From Ensifer sp. MPMI2T (lineage in GTDB: Bacteria > Pseudomonadota > Alphaproteobacteria > Rhizobiales > Rhizobiaceae): 64,000 nt of DNA. The stretch's first letter is position 1, and each line of letters begins with the position of its first letter. This document shows, in pieces, positions 17,868-26,633 of this stretch. The position numbers and the translations under genes were made by a program. The stretch spans positions 124,001-188,000 of the forward strand of contig NZ_SRXN01000003.1 in the NCBI RefSeq assembly GCF_004827385.1, written 5' to 3'. Under the pieces are notes generated by a model that was given only the letters and a program-made list of their open reading frames with translations, made no database searches and was not told the DNA's origin.

Positions 17868-19453
17868 GAGGCCAACTGCTCCCTGAGCAGCACGCGATCG
17901 AACTTCCCGTTCGGGTTTATTGGAATGGAGGCCATTTCGATCACCGAAGAAGGGACCATGTACTGAGGCACTTGCTGTTTGAAAGCTGTCAGCAGTGCCG
18001 TCACATCGAGCTTGTCGTCAAGCGGGCTGGCCGCCAGGACGATACGTTGCCCGAGAAGCGGATCGTCGACGCCGAGGGCGACCGCGCCCCGCACCAGGCC
18101 TGTGGCGTAGGCGACCTCCTCGATTTCCGTCGGGCTGACCCGATAGCCGGATGTCTTGATCATCTCGTCCCTTCGCCCGACAAAATAGAGAAACCCGTCC
18201 TCATCGGCGAAAACCGTGTCGCCGGAAAAAACCGCGATCTCGGACATCCGCGAGCCCGTGAGGGCGCCCGGTAAGGGCCGGAAGCGCTCCGCAGTCCGCT
18301 CCGGATCGTTCCAATAGCCGAGCGCCACCAATGGACCGCGGTGCACGAGCTCGCCCTGTTCGCCGGGGGCACAGCGCGAGCCGTCCGGCCGCACGACGAG
18401 GATCTCTGCATTGGGGATAGCCTTGCCGATCGAATCCGGGCGGCGGTCGATTTCGGCGGGGTCGAGATAGGTCGACCGGAAGGCCTCCGTCAGCCCGTAC
18501 ATCAGGTAGGGCAGCGTCGTCGGGAATGACGCGCGCAGCCGGTCCAGCGTCGCCTTCGGCATCCGTCCGCCGGTGTTGGCGAAATACCGCAGCCCCGCGG
18601 CGACTCCGGGAGGCCAGCTCAGGTTTGCAACCTGGGTCCAGAACGGCGGCACGCCGGTAATTCCTGTGACCTTGTGCCTCTCACAGAGCCGTATGACATC
18701 GCCTGGCAAGAGATAATTCATCAGCACGACATGCGCACCGGAATTGAAAGCGGTCGTCAATTGGCTGAGCCCCGCATCGAAGCTCAACGGCAGTACAGAA
18801 AGTATCGTGTCGTCAGGCGTATTGCCGAGATACTGGCTGACGCTCTCCGCTCCGACGATCATGTTGCGGTGGCTGAGCACGACACCTTTCGGCTTGCCGG
18901 TGCTTCCGGACGTATAGAGGATCGCCGCCATATCGCAGTCGACGGTGGCGATCCGGGGCGGCGCTGCGGTCTCATCGGAAAAAAGCTGCGTCCACTGGTG
19001 CATCTCGCACCTGCCGGGTCCGTGCAGATCGTCCATGCCGGAGGTCTCGTCGATCAGGAGCACATGGCGGATTGATGCCTTTTCGTGCAAGCATTCCCTG
19101 AGCTGTGTCCAGCGATCGGAGGACGTCACTAGTACGCGTGCACTGCAATCGGAGAGGATGTGGGCGACCTGCGGCGGCCGCAGCAGCGGGTTCACGGGGA
19201 CGATCACGCCGCCTGCTGTCGTGGTGCCGAATATCGCGACGACTGTCTCGAGACGCTTGTCGAGCGCGACTGCTACCCGGTCGTCGCGCCGCAGCCCTGT
19301 TGCGGCCAAGCCCGCTGCGAAGGCGCAGACCCGCTGCCAAAGCTCCGTGTAGCTATAGGTCGTGTCCTTGAACGTTACCGCCGGAGCCGCGCCCTGCAAC
19401 AACGCCGCCTGCTGAAGCAAATGAGACACGTTGGTTCTGATTGCCGGTTTCAT
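17864..19453 (-). CDS. AMP-forming acyl-CoA/acyl-ACP ligase (exosortase-A-system-associated type)
   Basis: 529 residues of the adenylate-forming superfamily: LYTSGSTGKPKGVVLSHRN (AMP-binding, about residues 163-181), YGLTEAF (about 303-309), DGFLYFVGRRDEMIKTSGYR (about 424-443) and the C-terminal catalytic lysine in NPNGKFDR. It activates a carboxylic acid as an adenylate and passes it to CoA or to a carrier-protein thiol. The coupled PLP decarboxylase and the nearby ACP suggest the acid is an amino acid and the acceptor the ACP (inference). ATG 19453 follows GGGG; 17 bases separate it from the GNAT gene upstream. Confidence 0.88.
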   Translation of the reverse strand: MKPAIRTNVSHLLQQAALLQGAAPAVTFKDTTYSYTELWQRVCAFAAGLAATGLRRDDRVAVALDKRLETVVAIFGTTTAGGVIVPVNPLLRPPQVAHILSDCSARVLVTSSDRWTQLRECLHEKASIRHVLLIDETSGMDDLHGPGRCEMHQWTQLFSDETAAPPRIATVDCDMAAILYTSGSTGKPKGVVLSHRNMIVGAESVSQYLGNTPDDTILSVLPLSFDAGLSQLTTAFNSGAHVVLMNYLLPGDVIRLCERHKVTGITGVPPFWTQVANLSWPPGVAAGLRYFANTGGRMPKATLDRLRASFPTTLPYLMYGLTEAFRSTYLDPAEIDRRPDSIGKAIPNAEILVVRPDGSRCAPGEQGELVHRGPLVALGYWNDPERTAERFRPLPGALTGSRMSEIAVFSGDTVFADEDGFLYFVGRRDEMIKTSGYRVSPTEIEEVAYATGLVRGAVALGVDDPLLGQRIVLAASPLDDKLDVTALLTAFKQQVPQYMVPSSVIEMASIPINPNGKFDRVLLREQLAS

Positions 19454-19470
19454 GCCTACCCCACTCATTA

Positions 19471-20337
19471 CTACCACGGCACGCATGTCAGTTCGCTGTA
19501 GAGATAGTCGATTTGGCTCGGCAGCAGTTGGCTGCTGCGGAACATCCTTGGACGCGGCGAACGGAGTCGAATCGAAAGGTGGGGTTGGCGGTCAACGATT
19601 CGCCTCTCCACCAACGTCGCCATTACGCCGAAGTGGGTTAGCAGATGGCCGTAGACATGACGGTCGACCTTACGGAACAAGTCGGGGTTACCGACGTGCA
19701 GAATCGACGCAAACAGCGGAAGGCGTTTCCGCCGGTCTCTTCGAAACATCACATAACAGCATTCGCCGTCGCGAAGTACGACGAGGTGGTGCGCCGCCGC
19801 CGCACGCGCATGATCTCGATAAATTTCAAGGTCGCGTCCTTCGAGACTCGCTTCGATCGCTCCGGGCTCAGAGACGATCTTCGTATGTCGACTTGATTGT
19901 ATCCAGGGCCAGTTCGGCACCAGGACGGCGGTCGTGTCGAGGTGCTGGAAGTTCAGGCGGGCATTCAGTGGAACGACGTTCCCGCTCGGTGACAGGTCGG
20001 TGAATGTATAGCCTTCCTGAGCGAGCAACGCTCTCAGGAGCCGCAGACCGTGTGAACGGTAGGCATCGGACACGCACCAGGCGGCCAGATTGCAGAACTT
20101 TTCCATCCGTCCGTCAACGCGCCGTTGAGAATAAAACGCGAGGTAGACGCCAAGCACACGATTGCCGGAAACCAGCATGAAGCCGTGGTTGGGCGATGCC
20201 GACTGCCATGTCGGTTGAATGGCCGCTGCCCATGTCTCCGGCGTGATGCGGCCGTTCAGCTCGTCGTGAAGAAACTGTGCAACCCGCGTCACGTCCGCAG
20301 CGGTGATCGGACATATCTCTATCGAGCGATCTCCCAT
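19471..20337 (-). CDS. GNAT-fold N-acyltransferase-like protein
   Basis: 288 residues. It opens like a GNAT domain (IEICPITAADVTRVAQFL), with GFMLVSGNRVLGVYLAFYSQ (strand 4 region), then CNLAAWCVSDAYRSHGLRLLRAL, whose RSHGLRLL resembles the acyl-CoA-binding R-x-x-G-x-[GA] loop. As first gene of the operon with the ligase, decarboxylase and ACP-glycosyltransferase, it may transfer the carrier-bound acyl group to an amino or hydroxyl group of the sugar (inference). I chose ATG 20337 because the domain starts there; the frame stays open to 20502. The ribosome site (GGA) is weak, so the start is uncertain. Confidence 0.7.
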   Translation of the reverse strand: MGDRSIEICPITAADVTRVAQFLHDELNGRITPETWAAAIQPTWQSASPNHGFMLVSGNRVLGVYLAFYSQRRVDGRMEKFCNLAAWCVSDAYRSHGLRLLRALLAQEGYTFTDLSPSGNVVPLNARLNFQHLDTTAVLVPNWPWIQSSRHTKIVSEPGAIEASLEGRDLEIYRDHARAAAAHHLVVLRDGECCYVMFRRDRRKRLPLFASILHVGNPDLFRKVDRHVYGHLLTHFGVMATLVERRIVDRQPHLSIRLRSPRPRMFRSSQLLPSQIDYLYSELTCVPW

Positions 20338-20553
20338 TTTGAAGTCCGCGTGACGCACTGCCCACCAGCCTCCTGTACCCTCCAGAAGCGCCCATGCGCC
20401 AAAAGAATTCCTTAGATTATTAACGCGGCTTCCCGCGCGAGAGTACCTCAACAAAAGGTGCAAGGAGCTATCCGGTTTGCCGACTGGAGGCTTATGGATC
20501 ACCGAACGTATGGTGACCTTCGCTGCAGTGCTCGAAATTTGCGCGGGGCTAGC

Positions 20554-21783
20554 ATGTCAAGAGGCCACCACGTCCTGATCCTGGTCGAAAACCTTCCAGT
20601 CCCCTTTGATCGGAGGGTCTGGCAAGAAGCGCAGGCTTTGAAGGGGGCGGGTTACGAAGTGTCGGTGATCTGTCCGGTAGGAAAGGGTTACGACCAGGCC
20701 TACGAGGTGATCGGCGGCATACACATCTATCGGTATCCGCTGCGCGAAGCCGCTTCGATCGCGGGATATCTGCGGGAGTATTTCTCCGCCCTTGTCCACC
20801 ACAGTCTCCTGTCGTTCCGCGCGAGGCGACGGCGGCGGATCGACGTCATACAGGCTTGTAACCCGCCGGATCTGATGTTCCTGGTGGCGCTGTTGCACAA
20901 GCTGCTCTTCGGCACCTTCTTCGTTTTCGACCATCATGATCTCGGGCCGGAACTCTATTATACAAAGTTCGGCCGGAAGGACCTTCTCTATCGGCTGCTC
21001 TGCTTCTTCGAAAGGCAGACTTTCCGCATCGCCGATGCAAGCATCGCCACGAATGAGAGTTTCCGCGATATTGCCGTTGCACGCGGTGGCATGCTCCCCG
21101 ACCGGGTGGTCGTCGTGAAGAGCTATCCCGAAGCTTCCAAGTTCCACCGCACGGACGCCGAGCCGTCGCTCGTCGTCCCTGGAAAGCACCTAATCGGCTA
21201 CATCGGCATCATGGGACCGCAGGACGGTGTTGAAACGCTGGTGCGCGCCATGGATGATATTGTCCATATTCGAAAGCGTAACGACATCAATTGCGTCATC
21301 ATCGGCGATGGGCCGGAGCTCAACCGGCTGAGGGCACTTTCCGCCGAGCTTGAGCTCGACAGCGCATTGCGCTTTGCCGGCTATCTCAGCGGCCCGCGGC
21401 TCCTGGCGCATCTGTCGGCGCTCAGCCTCGGGGTGATCCCTGACCCCCCGAACGAGTGCAATGACAAGCTCTCCATGAACAAGGTGTTCGAGTACATGAT
21501 GATCGGCTTGCCGTTCGTGCAGTTCAATCTGGACCAGGCGACGCGTGAAGCAGGAAGCGCGGCACTCGTCGTGCGGGAGCATTCGCCGCAAGCACTCGCA
21601 GACGGCATACTTGCTCTTATCGACGACCCGGAGCGGTGCAGGCACATGGGCATCTCCGGCCGCGCCGTCGCCGAACGCAAATTTCAATGGCCGGTCGAAG
21701 CCAGGCATTATCTTGAAATGTATCACAACCTGTTCCGGCGGGGACTGAACGCCAATGATCAGCGTCATTATCCCGCATCTTAA
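20554..21783 (+). CDS. Glycosyltransferase family 4
   Basis: 409 residues of a GT-B enzyme. It starts HHVLILVENLPVPFDRRVWQEAQALK, typical of family 4 enzymes near exosortase-type loci, has FVFDHHDLGPELYY mid-protein, and the donor-binding C-terminal half: IGYIGIMGPQDGVE, CVIIGDGPE and MNKVFEYMMIGLPFVQFN. It should transfer a nucleotide sugar to the growing lipid-linked oligosaccharide. ATG 20554 follows GCGGGG. It overlaps the next gene by 29 bases and diverges from the acyl-carrier operon; the 216-base gap should hold both promoters. Confidence 0.88.
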   Translation: MSRGHHVLILVENLPVPFDRRVWQEAQALKGAGYEVSVICPVGKGYDQAYEVIGGIHIYRYPLREAASIAGYLREYFSALVHHSLLSFRARRRRRIDVIQACNPPDLMFLVALLHKLLFGTFFVFDHHDLGPELYYTKFGRKDLLYRLLCFFERQTFRIADASIATNESFRDIAVARGGMLPDRVVVVKSYPEASKFHRTDAEPSLVVPGKHLIGYIGIMGPQDGVETLVRAMDDIVHIRKRNDINCVIIGDGPELNRLRALSAELELDSALRFAGYLSGPRLLAHLSALSLGVIPDPPNECNDKLSMNKVFEYMMIGLPFVQFNLDQATREAGSAALVVREHSPQALADGILALIDDPERCRHMGISGRAVAERKFQWPVEARHYLEMYHNLFRRGLNANDQRHYPAS

Positions 21784-22687
21784 TCAGGCAGAGGCATTGA
21801 GATGCTGCCTGGCGTCCCTTTGCTCCCAGCAGGGACTTCGACAGCCCGTCGAGCTGATCGTCGTGGACAACGGCTCGAGCGCGAAGCCTTCCGTGCTCTG
21901 CTCCAGCTTCTCCGGGGTCCGGCTCCTGTCGCAGCCGATCCCGGGTCCGGGACCCGCGCGCAACCTCGGAGCCTCGCGTGCCACCGGCGACATTCTTGCG
22001 TTCATCGATGCCGATTGTATTGCAGACGCCAACTGGCTGTCAGAGCTTGAGCGTTGTTTTTCCGAAGACCCCGCGATTGCGGTTTTGGGCGGCGACGTCC
22101 GCATTGCCTATCGCGATCCGACGCGGCTTACGCTGCTCGAAGCATACGAGAGCGTATTCGCCTACCGCATGAAAGAATATATCGCCAAGCAAGGTTTTAC
22201 CGGCACCGGCAATCTGGCGGTCCGCGCCGAGGTTTTCGCGGCCGTAGGGCCGTTCGGTGGAATAGACATCGCGGAGGATCGCGATTGGGGCCAGCGAGCC
22301 TTGCGGCGGGGTTATCGCACGCACTATTGCCCTAGCATGATCGTCTACCATCCGGCGCGCAGGAGCCTCGGTGAACTTGCGAGGAAATGGGAGCGCCATA
22401 CCGCGCATGATTTCGCCCGGGTTCAGTCGGAACGTCGATGGCGGCTCCGTTGGGTCCTGCGCAGTCTCGCGGTTGCCCTCTCACCTGCGGTGGAGCTGGT
22501 TCGGATTGGCTACTCGGATCGGTTGAAGGGGGGGCGGGCTCGCGGGCTCGCATTTGTCGGCGTTGTTCTCATTCGCTTCTATAGGTCCGCAATCATGCTG
22601 GCGCTTGCGTTCGGTGCGCGCGCTTCAGAACTGAGCGTCAACTGGAACCCGGCATCGTCCACCGTCCCGCCACCGGACGGTTCATAG
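21755..22687 (+). CDS. Glycosyltransferase family 2
   Basis: 310 residues of the GT-A fold: ISVIIPHLNQAEALRCCLASL, VELIVVDNGSS, ARNLGASRATGDILAFIDADCIAD (DAD metal motif, about residue 88) and GTGNLAVRAEVFAAVGPFGG. The EDRDWGQRALRRGYR segment is the usual catalytic-base region. The C-terminus has a hydrophobic tail. It begins inside the preceding family 4 gene, so the pair is co-translated. It adds one sugar of the repeat unit; the donor is not predictable. Confidence 0.88.
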   Translation: MISVIIPHLNQAEALRCCLASLCSQQGLRQPVELIVVDNGSSAKPSVLCSSFSGVRLLSQPIPGPGPARNLGASRATGDILAFIDADCIADANWLSELERCFSEDPAIAVLGGDVRIAYRDPTRLTLLEAYESVFAYRMKEYIAKQGFTGTGNLAVRAEVFAAVGPFGGIDIAEDRDWGQRALRRGYRTHYCPSMIVYHPARRSLGELARKWERHTAHDFARVQSERRWRLRWVLRSLAVALSPAVELVRIGYSDRLKGGRARGLAFVGVVLIRFYRSAIMLALAFGARASELSVNWNPASSTVPPPDGS

Positions 22688-22987
22688 CGTCCTGATGCAG
22701 GACAGCACATTTCGAATATTAGCATGAAGTAGTTTTAATACATTCCCGATTTATGTTGAATTGATACAGTGTTCAATAGTATGGCAGTGAGCTTAGATCA
22801 AATTATCTAGTGAAGATCTATTGATTGAGTGCGTGAAAAATCACTAAAGTATTGTTGTCGCAGGCGGAATATATGAAAAGTTTTCTTAGAATAACTCTCT
22901 AATATCTCGTGTCTCGAATTTATATTTCTGATTGAGGCGGAGATGTCTGCGCTGTGACGGGTCCCACTGTTGGTCGTGGAGAGCGCG
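22688..22987. other. AT-rich intergenic region (300 bases) upstream of the initiating sugar transferase
   Basis: Base composition drops sharply between 22700 and 22930 compared with the GC-rich genes around it. A hairpin GTCCTG-ATG-CAGGAC follows the preceding stop (22689-22703), and TAGTGA/TCACTA arms occur at 22808-22813 and 22841-22846. A four-codon reading frame with a good ribosome site (ATG 22943, TGA ending 22957) precedes the sugar-transferase gene. The region is probably promoter and regulator-binding DNA. Confidence 0.5.
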
Positions 22988-23668
22988 ATGTCGAGAAATC
23001 CCCGCTTATACCCTCACTGGCTTATCGCGCGCCCAGCATCGGACGATTCAGCGACGGGCTCGCGGTCGGTCTATCTGACCGCCAAACGCGGTTTCGACAT
23101 TCTGGTTACGTTGATAATCGGACCAGTCGCCTTGGTAATTGTCGGCATCCTGGCACTGCTCATTCGTCTGGATGGCGAGAAAGCTTTTTTTTGCCAGCCG
23201 CGTCTCGGCGTAGGAGGACGGGTGTTCAAGCTCTGGAAGCTTCGGACCATGGTTCCTGACGCAGAGCGGAGGCTGCAGGAATACCTGGACGCCAATCCGC
23301 TGGCTCGCCTCGAATGGGACCACACGCAGAAGCTTCAGAATGACCCTCGCGTCACGACGCTCGGCAAATATCTGCGCAAATATTCTGTCGACGAGCTGCC
23401 GCAGCTCTTGAACGTCCTTCTTGGCGACATGAGCCTTGTCGGCCCACGTCCAATGCTGCCTGAACAGCGGTCTCATTATCCGGGCAGTGCGTACTTCACC
23501 TTACGTCCGGGCATCACCGGGCTCTGGCAGATCAGCGAGCGCAATATGTCTAGTTTCGCCCAGCGCGCAACGTACGATACGCGCTATGCTGGCATCATAT
23601 CCTTCGGCACAGACCTGTCGATTCTGTCGAGGACAATCTTCGTTGTCTTGCGCGGAACGGGCTTCTGA
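22988..23668 (+). CDS. Initiating sugar-phosphate transferase, ExoY/WbaP type
   Basis: 226 residues. One membrane segment ([25 protein letters not shown], about residues 35-59) precedes the cytosolic catalytic domain: [53 protein letters not shown] and [11 protein letters not shown]. These enzymes transfer hexose-1-phosphate from a UDP-sugar to undecaprenyl phosphate, starting repeat-unit assembly at the inner membrane. ATG 22988 follows GGAG by six bases; an in-frame TTG at 22970 is less likely. The gene stands alone behind an AT-rich promoter region, so priming may be regulated separately. Confidence 0.9.
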   Translation: MSRNPRLYPHWLIARPASDDSATGSRSVYLTAKRGFDILVTLIIGPVALVIVGILALLIRLDGEKAFFCQPRLGVGGRVFKLWKLRTMVPDAERRLQEYLDANPLARLEWDHTQKLQNDPRVTTLGKYLRKYSVDELPQLLNVLLGDMSLVGPRPMLPEQRSHYPGSAYFTLRPGITGLWQISERNMSSFAQRATYDTRYAGIISFGTDLSILSRTIFVVLRGTGF

Positions 23669-23777
23669 CAAGCCCTATTCGCCTGCCCTAGCTTCTCGGC
23701 ATGCTTCCCAAACGGGTGTGTTAACCCGGTGCGAAAACGAGCGTCGCGGCCGGCCCTATTTATAAGTCTGGTTAGGC

Positions 23778-24557
23778 TCAGTGATCCGGCCAGTTCGTTC
23801 CGTCTGTTGAAGGATCGCTGGGAAACAGATCATTGATCTTATAGGCGACCTCGGTCCTGTTCGTCGCCTTGACCTTCTTCATGATGTTGCGGATGTGAAC
23901 CTTGACGGTGCTTTCCCGCAGGTTGAGCTCGTAGGCAATGATCTTGTTCGCCTTTCCGCGCCGCAGAGCCTCCACCACTTCGGCCTGACGCGCGGTGAAC
24001 ATGCCGGCCAGAGGGCGCGTGACCGTATTACCCGACTCGAGCAGCCGACGCATGGCGAAAACGCTGCTTGCCGGAACGAAGGTCCCACCAGCCACCGCGA
24101 GGTCGATTGCCTCGATACAGACATCGATGCTGACCGAGGAAGGAATATAGCCCTTGGCGCCATACTCGAGCGCCTTCATTATCTGGGCGAGTTCGTCCGT
24201 ATCGGCAAGCACAACCACCGGCACCGGGTCGAACTCGGATGCGAGCCTTCGAATTTCCTCGGCAACGGCCGGATCAACAATCTTTCTACCACCGACATTC
24301 AGCAGGATAGAGGACAGTGGAGGGTGCAGGTGTCGCTGTTTCCTCCATTCTTCGATCGATCCGAAGGCCAGGACGCGCATGTCGGCCTTGTGGGACACTA
24401 TGCTTTGCGCCAGGCATTGGCGATCAAGCGCCCGACTGTCGATAATCACAAGCAAGCGTTCGTGAATGGAAGGTTGTTCTGCGCCTATGTCAATATTGTT
24501 ATCAATTTGTGTGGGAACGTCATTCTCTATATCTTTTTCGTTTGCTAACAATTTCAT
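23778..24557 (-). CDS. LuxR-type transcription regulator with degenerate receiver-like N-terminus
   Basis: 259 residues. The C-terminal helix-turn-helix (about residues 187-245) has the LuxR pattern FTARQAEVVEALRRGKANKIIAYEL and ESTVKVHIRNIMKKV. The N-terminal domain (about 30-150) follows response-regulator topology (LLVIIDSRALDRQ, PVVVLADTDE, KALEYGAKGYIPSS), but the acceptor-aspartate position reads LLNVGG, so phosphorylation is doubtful. It converges on the ExoY-type gene and probably controls this polysaccharide locus (inference). ATG 24557 is preceded by GGGGAG at ten bases; the frame is open further upstream without a better start. Confidence 0.85.
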   Translation of the reverse strand: MKLLANEKDIENDVPTQIDNNIDIGAEQPSIHERLLVIIDSRALDRQCLAQSIVSHKADMRVLAFGSIEEWRKQRHLHPPLSSILLNVGGRKIVDPAVAEEIRRLASEFDPVPVVVLADTDELAQIMKALEYGAKGYIPSSVSIDVCIEAIDLAVAGGTFVPASSVFAMRRLLESGNTVTRPLAGMFTARQAEVVEALRRGKANKIIAYELNLRESTVKVHIRNIMKKVKATNRTEVAYKINDLFPSDPSTDGTNWPDH

Positions 24558-24636
24558 AGTTATACGTCTCCCCAATAGCAACCTCGTTCGCAATTTTTTA
24601 GGTGCATTAATATTTCCTGCTTGCGAGAGATTGCAC

Positions 24637-24657
24637 TTTTCAGATTTCAACTGAAAA
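24637..24657. promoter_or_regulatory. Inverted repeat 80 bases upstream of the LuxR-type gene
   Basis: TTTTCAG, seven bases (ATTTCAA), CTGAAAA: seven-base perfect arms. The position relative to ATG 24557 fits an operator, possibly autoregulatory. No protein can be assigned. Confidence 0.4.
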
Positions 24658-24712
24658 CTCGGCAAATATGCACTGCCACTAGATAAGCATTGCTTAATAT
24701 TATAGCACCGAG

Positions 24713-24747
24713 GCGGGCTAAGGCCCGCGGCCGCTGCCCCCGGGCAG
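24713..24747. repeat. Two tandem GC-rich hairpins in an AT-rich spacer
   Basis: GCGGGC-TAAG-GCCCGC (24713-24728) is followed five bases later by CTGCCC-CC-GGGCAG (24734-24747). Both stems are perfect. They stand out against AT-rich flanks. Could be a transcript end for a leftward RNA or a mosaic-repeat remnant; there is no T-run on either side. Confidence 0.4.
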
Positions 24748-25511
24748 ACCCAAGCCGTCACTCCCAGTCTGCCCTATTCCAATGTAGGTTAAAGACCCCC
24801 AAAATCTTATAGTAGACATACCTCTTTCGACGTACGGATGCATCATGCTTCGATGTACAATCGGCGCAGGAAAATCGCTGCCGCAATTCGGTCGCGTTGA
24901 GCTCATGGTTGTCGATGGCCCCCTTGGCGCGCGTTCCGCGTCATTCGAGACGTTCGATCATTGACCTTCGCGCCGACTCCATTACCAAAATTCAGGGAAC
25001 AAATATTTAAGTAAAATCTAATAGAAAATAGACTACTATAATGACATTTATGACGAAACGACCAAATTGGGGTGCTACGCGTGAAAAAAGGAGTATCTCG
25101 CACGTATGCGGCGACGATCCGAGACTTATTAAATGATGCATCCGCAGTATATGCGGCTACATCGTCTACCACCTTTTGAGCAGATCTGGGCGTGATATCT
25201 TTTCAGTTCGCAACCCCCATTCGGTCGCGGCAATTTCCGACCTGGAAACATTGACGAAGGATCAGGCGCCCTGCCGGCGATGCTTGCTAAGGAGGAGGGA
25301 CACGACCCGGAATCGGGTGGAATGGCAAGAGTTGCGCAATCAAGCGTCGTTACTCAATCGCACGAGGAACCCATGGCATTGGCGACGATTGCATTGACTA
25401 TGTGAAAGGGTCTACGAACGGGCGGAGCGGCGGCCGCGCGCGACGATGCTGTCTCGCCGAGACACGTCGAAGAGCCCTGATCGGCAATCATGGAAGCTTC
25501 TGCTGGGAACT

Positions 25512-26633
25512 TCAGATCCCGATTTGTGCGCACCGCCATCGCCGGCACCATGCCTCCGAGCGCCAACGCAACGCCGACGCTGCCCACAACGGGTGAAGCT
25601 TCAGCGCGATCATTCCGAACCTCTTTCTTCTGGCAAGCGCCTTGCCTGTCCTTGTGTATTTCGCACCCGGATGAATCGCGGTCGCAAGGGCCTCGAACTC
25701 TCCTGCTGGGAAGTCTCGGAATCCCCTGGCATACGCATAATTGACGCACTCCAGTGCTTGGCGCGCCATTGTACACCGAGCAAGTTCCAAAAGCTGGGGA
25801 CCGTTCTTTAGGTCGTGTCCGACGCCGCTGAACACTGCTTCGAAGGACTGCCAGCGCTGTTTGAGATCAATTAATTGACCGAACGCGGTGCCCGAGCCGA
25901 AATCCTGTTTGTGCATGTTTGTCGCATGCTGGCGGTGGTAGGCCTGATCGACACCGGCTAGAAACCCGACATCCGATGCCGCAGAAGTGCGTAGCCACAT
26001 CTCGAAGTCGCCGGCGTGCGGGAGTTCGGCGCGATATCCGCCAATTTTTCGTAGCACGGCCGTTCGCATGACGGCCTCCGGAGAGGCTATAACATTGTAT
26101 CCGGAACGGCAGCGGATGTGCAGCCAGTCTATCCCGGGCCATATGATCCACTTGCCTCTTGCACTGCGATTCTCGGGCAACTCGCCACTAAAGTGGATGG
26201 CTGTCCCATAAACCAGCCCAACGGAAGGCTCTGCTACGAGCAATTCAGCGGCACGAGTCAGAGCGCCCGGTGTAACTAGGTCGTCGGCCGACAAAAGCAG
26301 CACGAACTCGCCAGTTGCTGCCTCTAGGCCCTCGTTGTAGGTGGCGATGTGTCCCTTGTTCTGCTTATGCAAGATCAGTTGTACGCGCTTGTCGGCGTCT
26401 CGGATCGATTGCGCGACGTCGACACTGTCGTCGGTAGATAGATCGTCCACGATGATGACTTCGATGTCGATTCCCGGTTGGTTTTGCGTAACACTGTCGA
26501 CGCACTGTCGCAGGTAACGTCCGTAGTTGTAGCAAGGGATAACGACGGTGACGCGGGGGACGCGGTCGAGCGCACGCGCTTCCCTTATCCGTCCATTGGC
26601 AAGCCTCACTGCTGTGCGAGTAAGAATGTTCAA
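25512..26633 (-). CDS. Glycosyltransferase family 2
   Basis: 373 residues with a GT-A domain: VTVVIPCYNYGRYLRQCVDSV (about residues 28-48), EVIIVDDLSTDDS, ATGEFVLLLSADDLVTPGAL (metal-binding ADD, about residues 116-118) and GGYRAELPHAGDFEMWLR. The C-terminal third (about 280-373) is basic and has no recognisable domain. The TTG start at 26633 has AGGGA seven bases upstream. It stands alone, flanked on both sides by long AT-rich non-coding DNA, so it may have been inserted into the locus separately (inference). Confidence 0.83.
   Translation of the reverse strand: MNILTRTAVRLANGRIREARALDRVPRVTVVIPCYNYGRYLRQCVDSVTQNQPGIDIEVIIVDDLSTDDSVDVAQSIRDADKRVQLILHKQNKGHIATYNEGLEAATGEFVLLLSADDLVTPGALTRAAELLVAEPSVGLVYGTAIHFSGELPENRSARGKWIIWPGIDWLHIRCRSGYNVIASPEAVMRTAVLRKIGGYRAELPHAGDFEMWLRTSAASDVGFLAGVDQAYHRQHATNMHKQDFGSGTAFGQLIDLKQRWQSFEAVFSGVGHDLKNGPQLLELARCTMARQALECVNYAYARGFRDFPAGEFEALATAIHPGAKYTRTGKALARRKRFGMIALKLHPLWAASALRWRSEAWCRRWRCAQIGI

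Larger units (their letters stand above)
24558..25511. other. Long AT-rich non-coding stretch (954 bases) with several inverted repeats
   Basis: No convincing gene. Symmetric elements are TTTTCAG-7-CTGAAAA (24637-24657), AAGCA-T-TGCTT (24685-24695), GCGGGC-TAAG-GCCCGC plus CTGCCC-CC-GGGCAG (24713-24747), and an imperfect palindrome with GATG, CCGCA, TGCGG and CATC arms (25135-25163). One short frame, GTG 25081 to TGA 25179, would encode 32 residues. The region lies between two minus-strand genes and may hold regulator-binding DNA or decayed sequence. Confidence 0.5.

Noticed and set aside
22688..22987. An ExoX-like small inhibitor gene upstream of the ExoY-type gene, as in Sinorhizobium exo clusters
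   Set aside because: No open frame of suitable length with a membrane segment exists in this gap.
24903..25172. 89-codon frame in the AT-rich gap
   Set aside because: Low-complexity translation with no family features and no clear ribosome site.
25402..25811. Several short rightward frames over 25402-25811
   Set aside because: All overlap the C-terminal part of the family 2 glycosyltransferase on the other strand and look like shadows.
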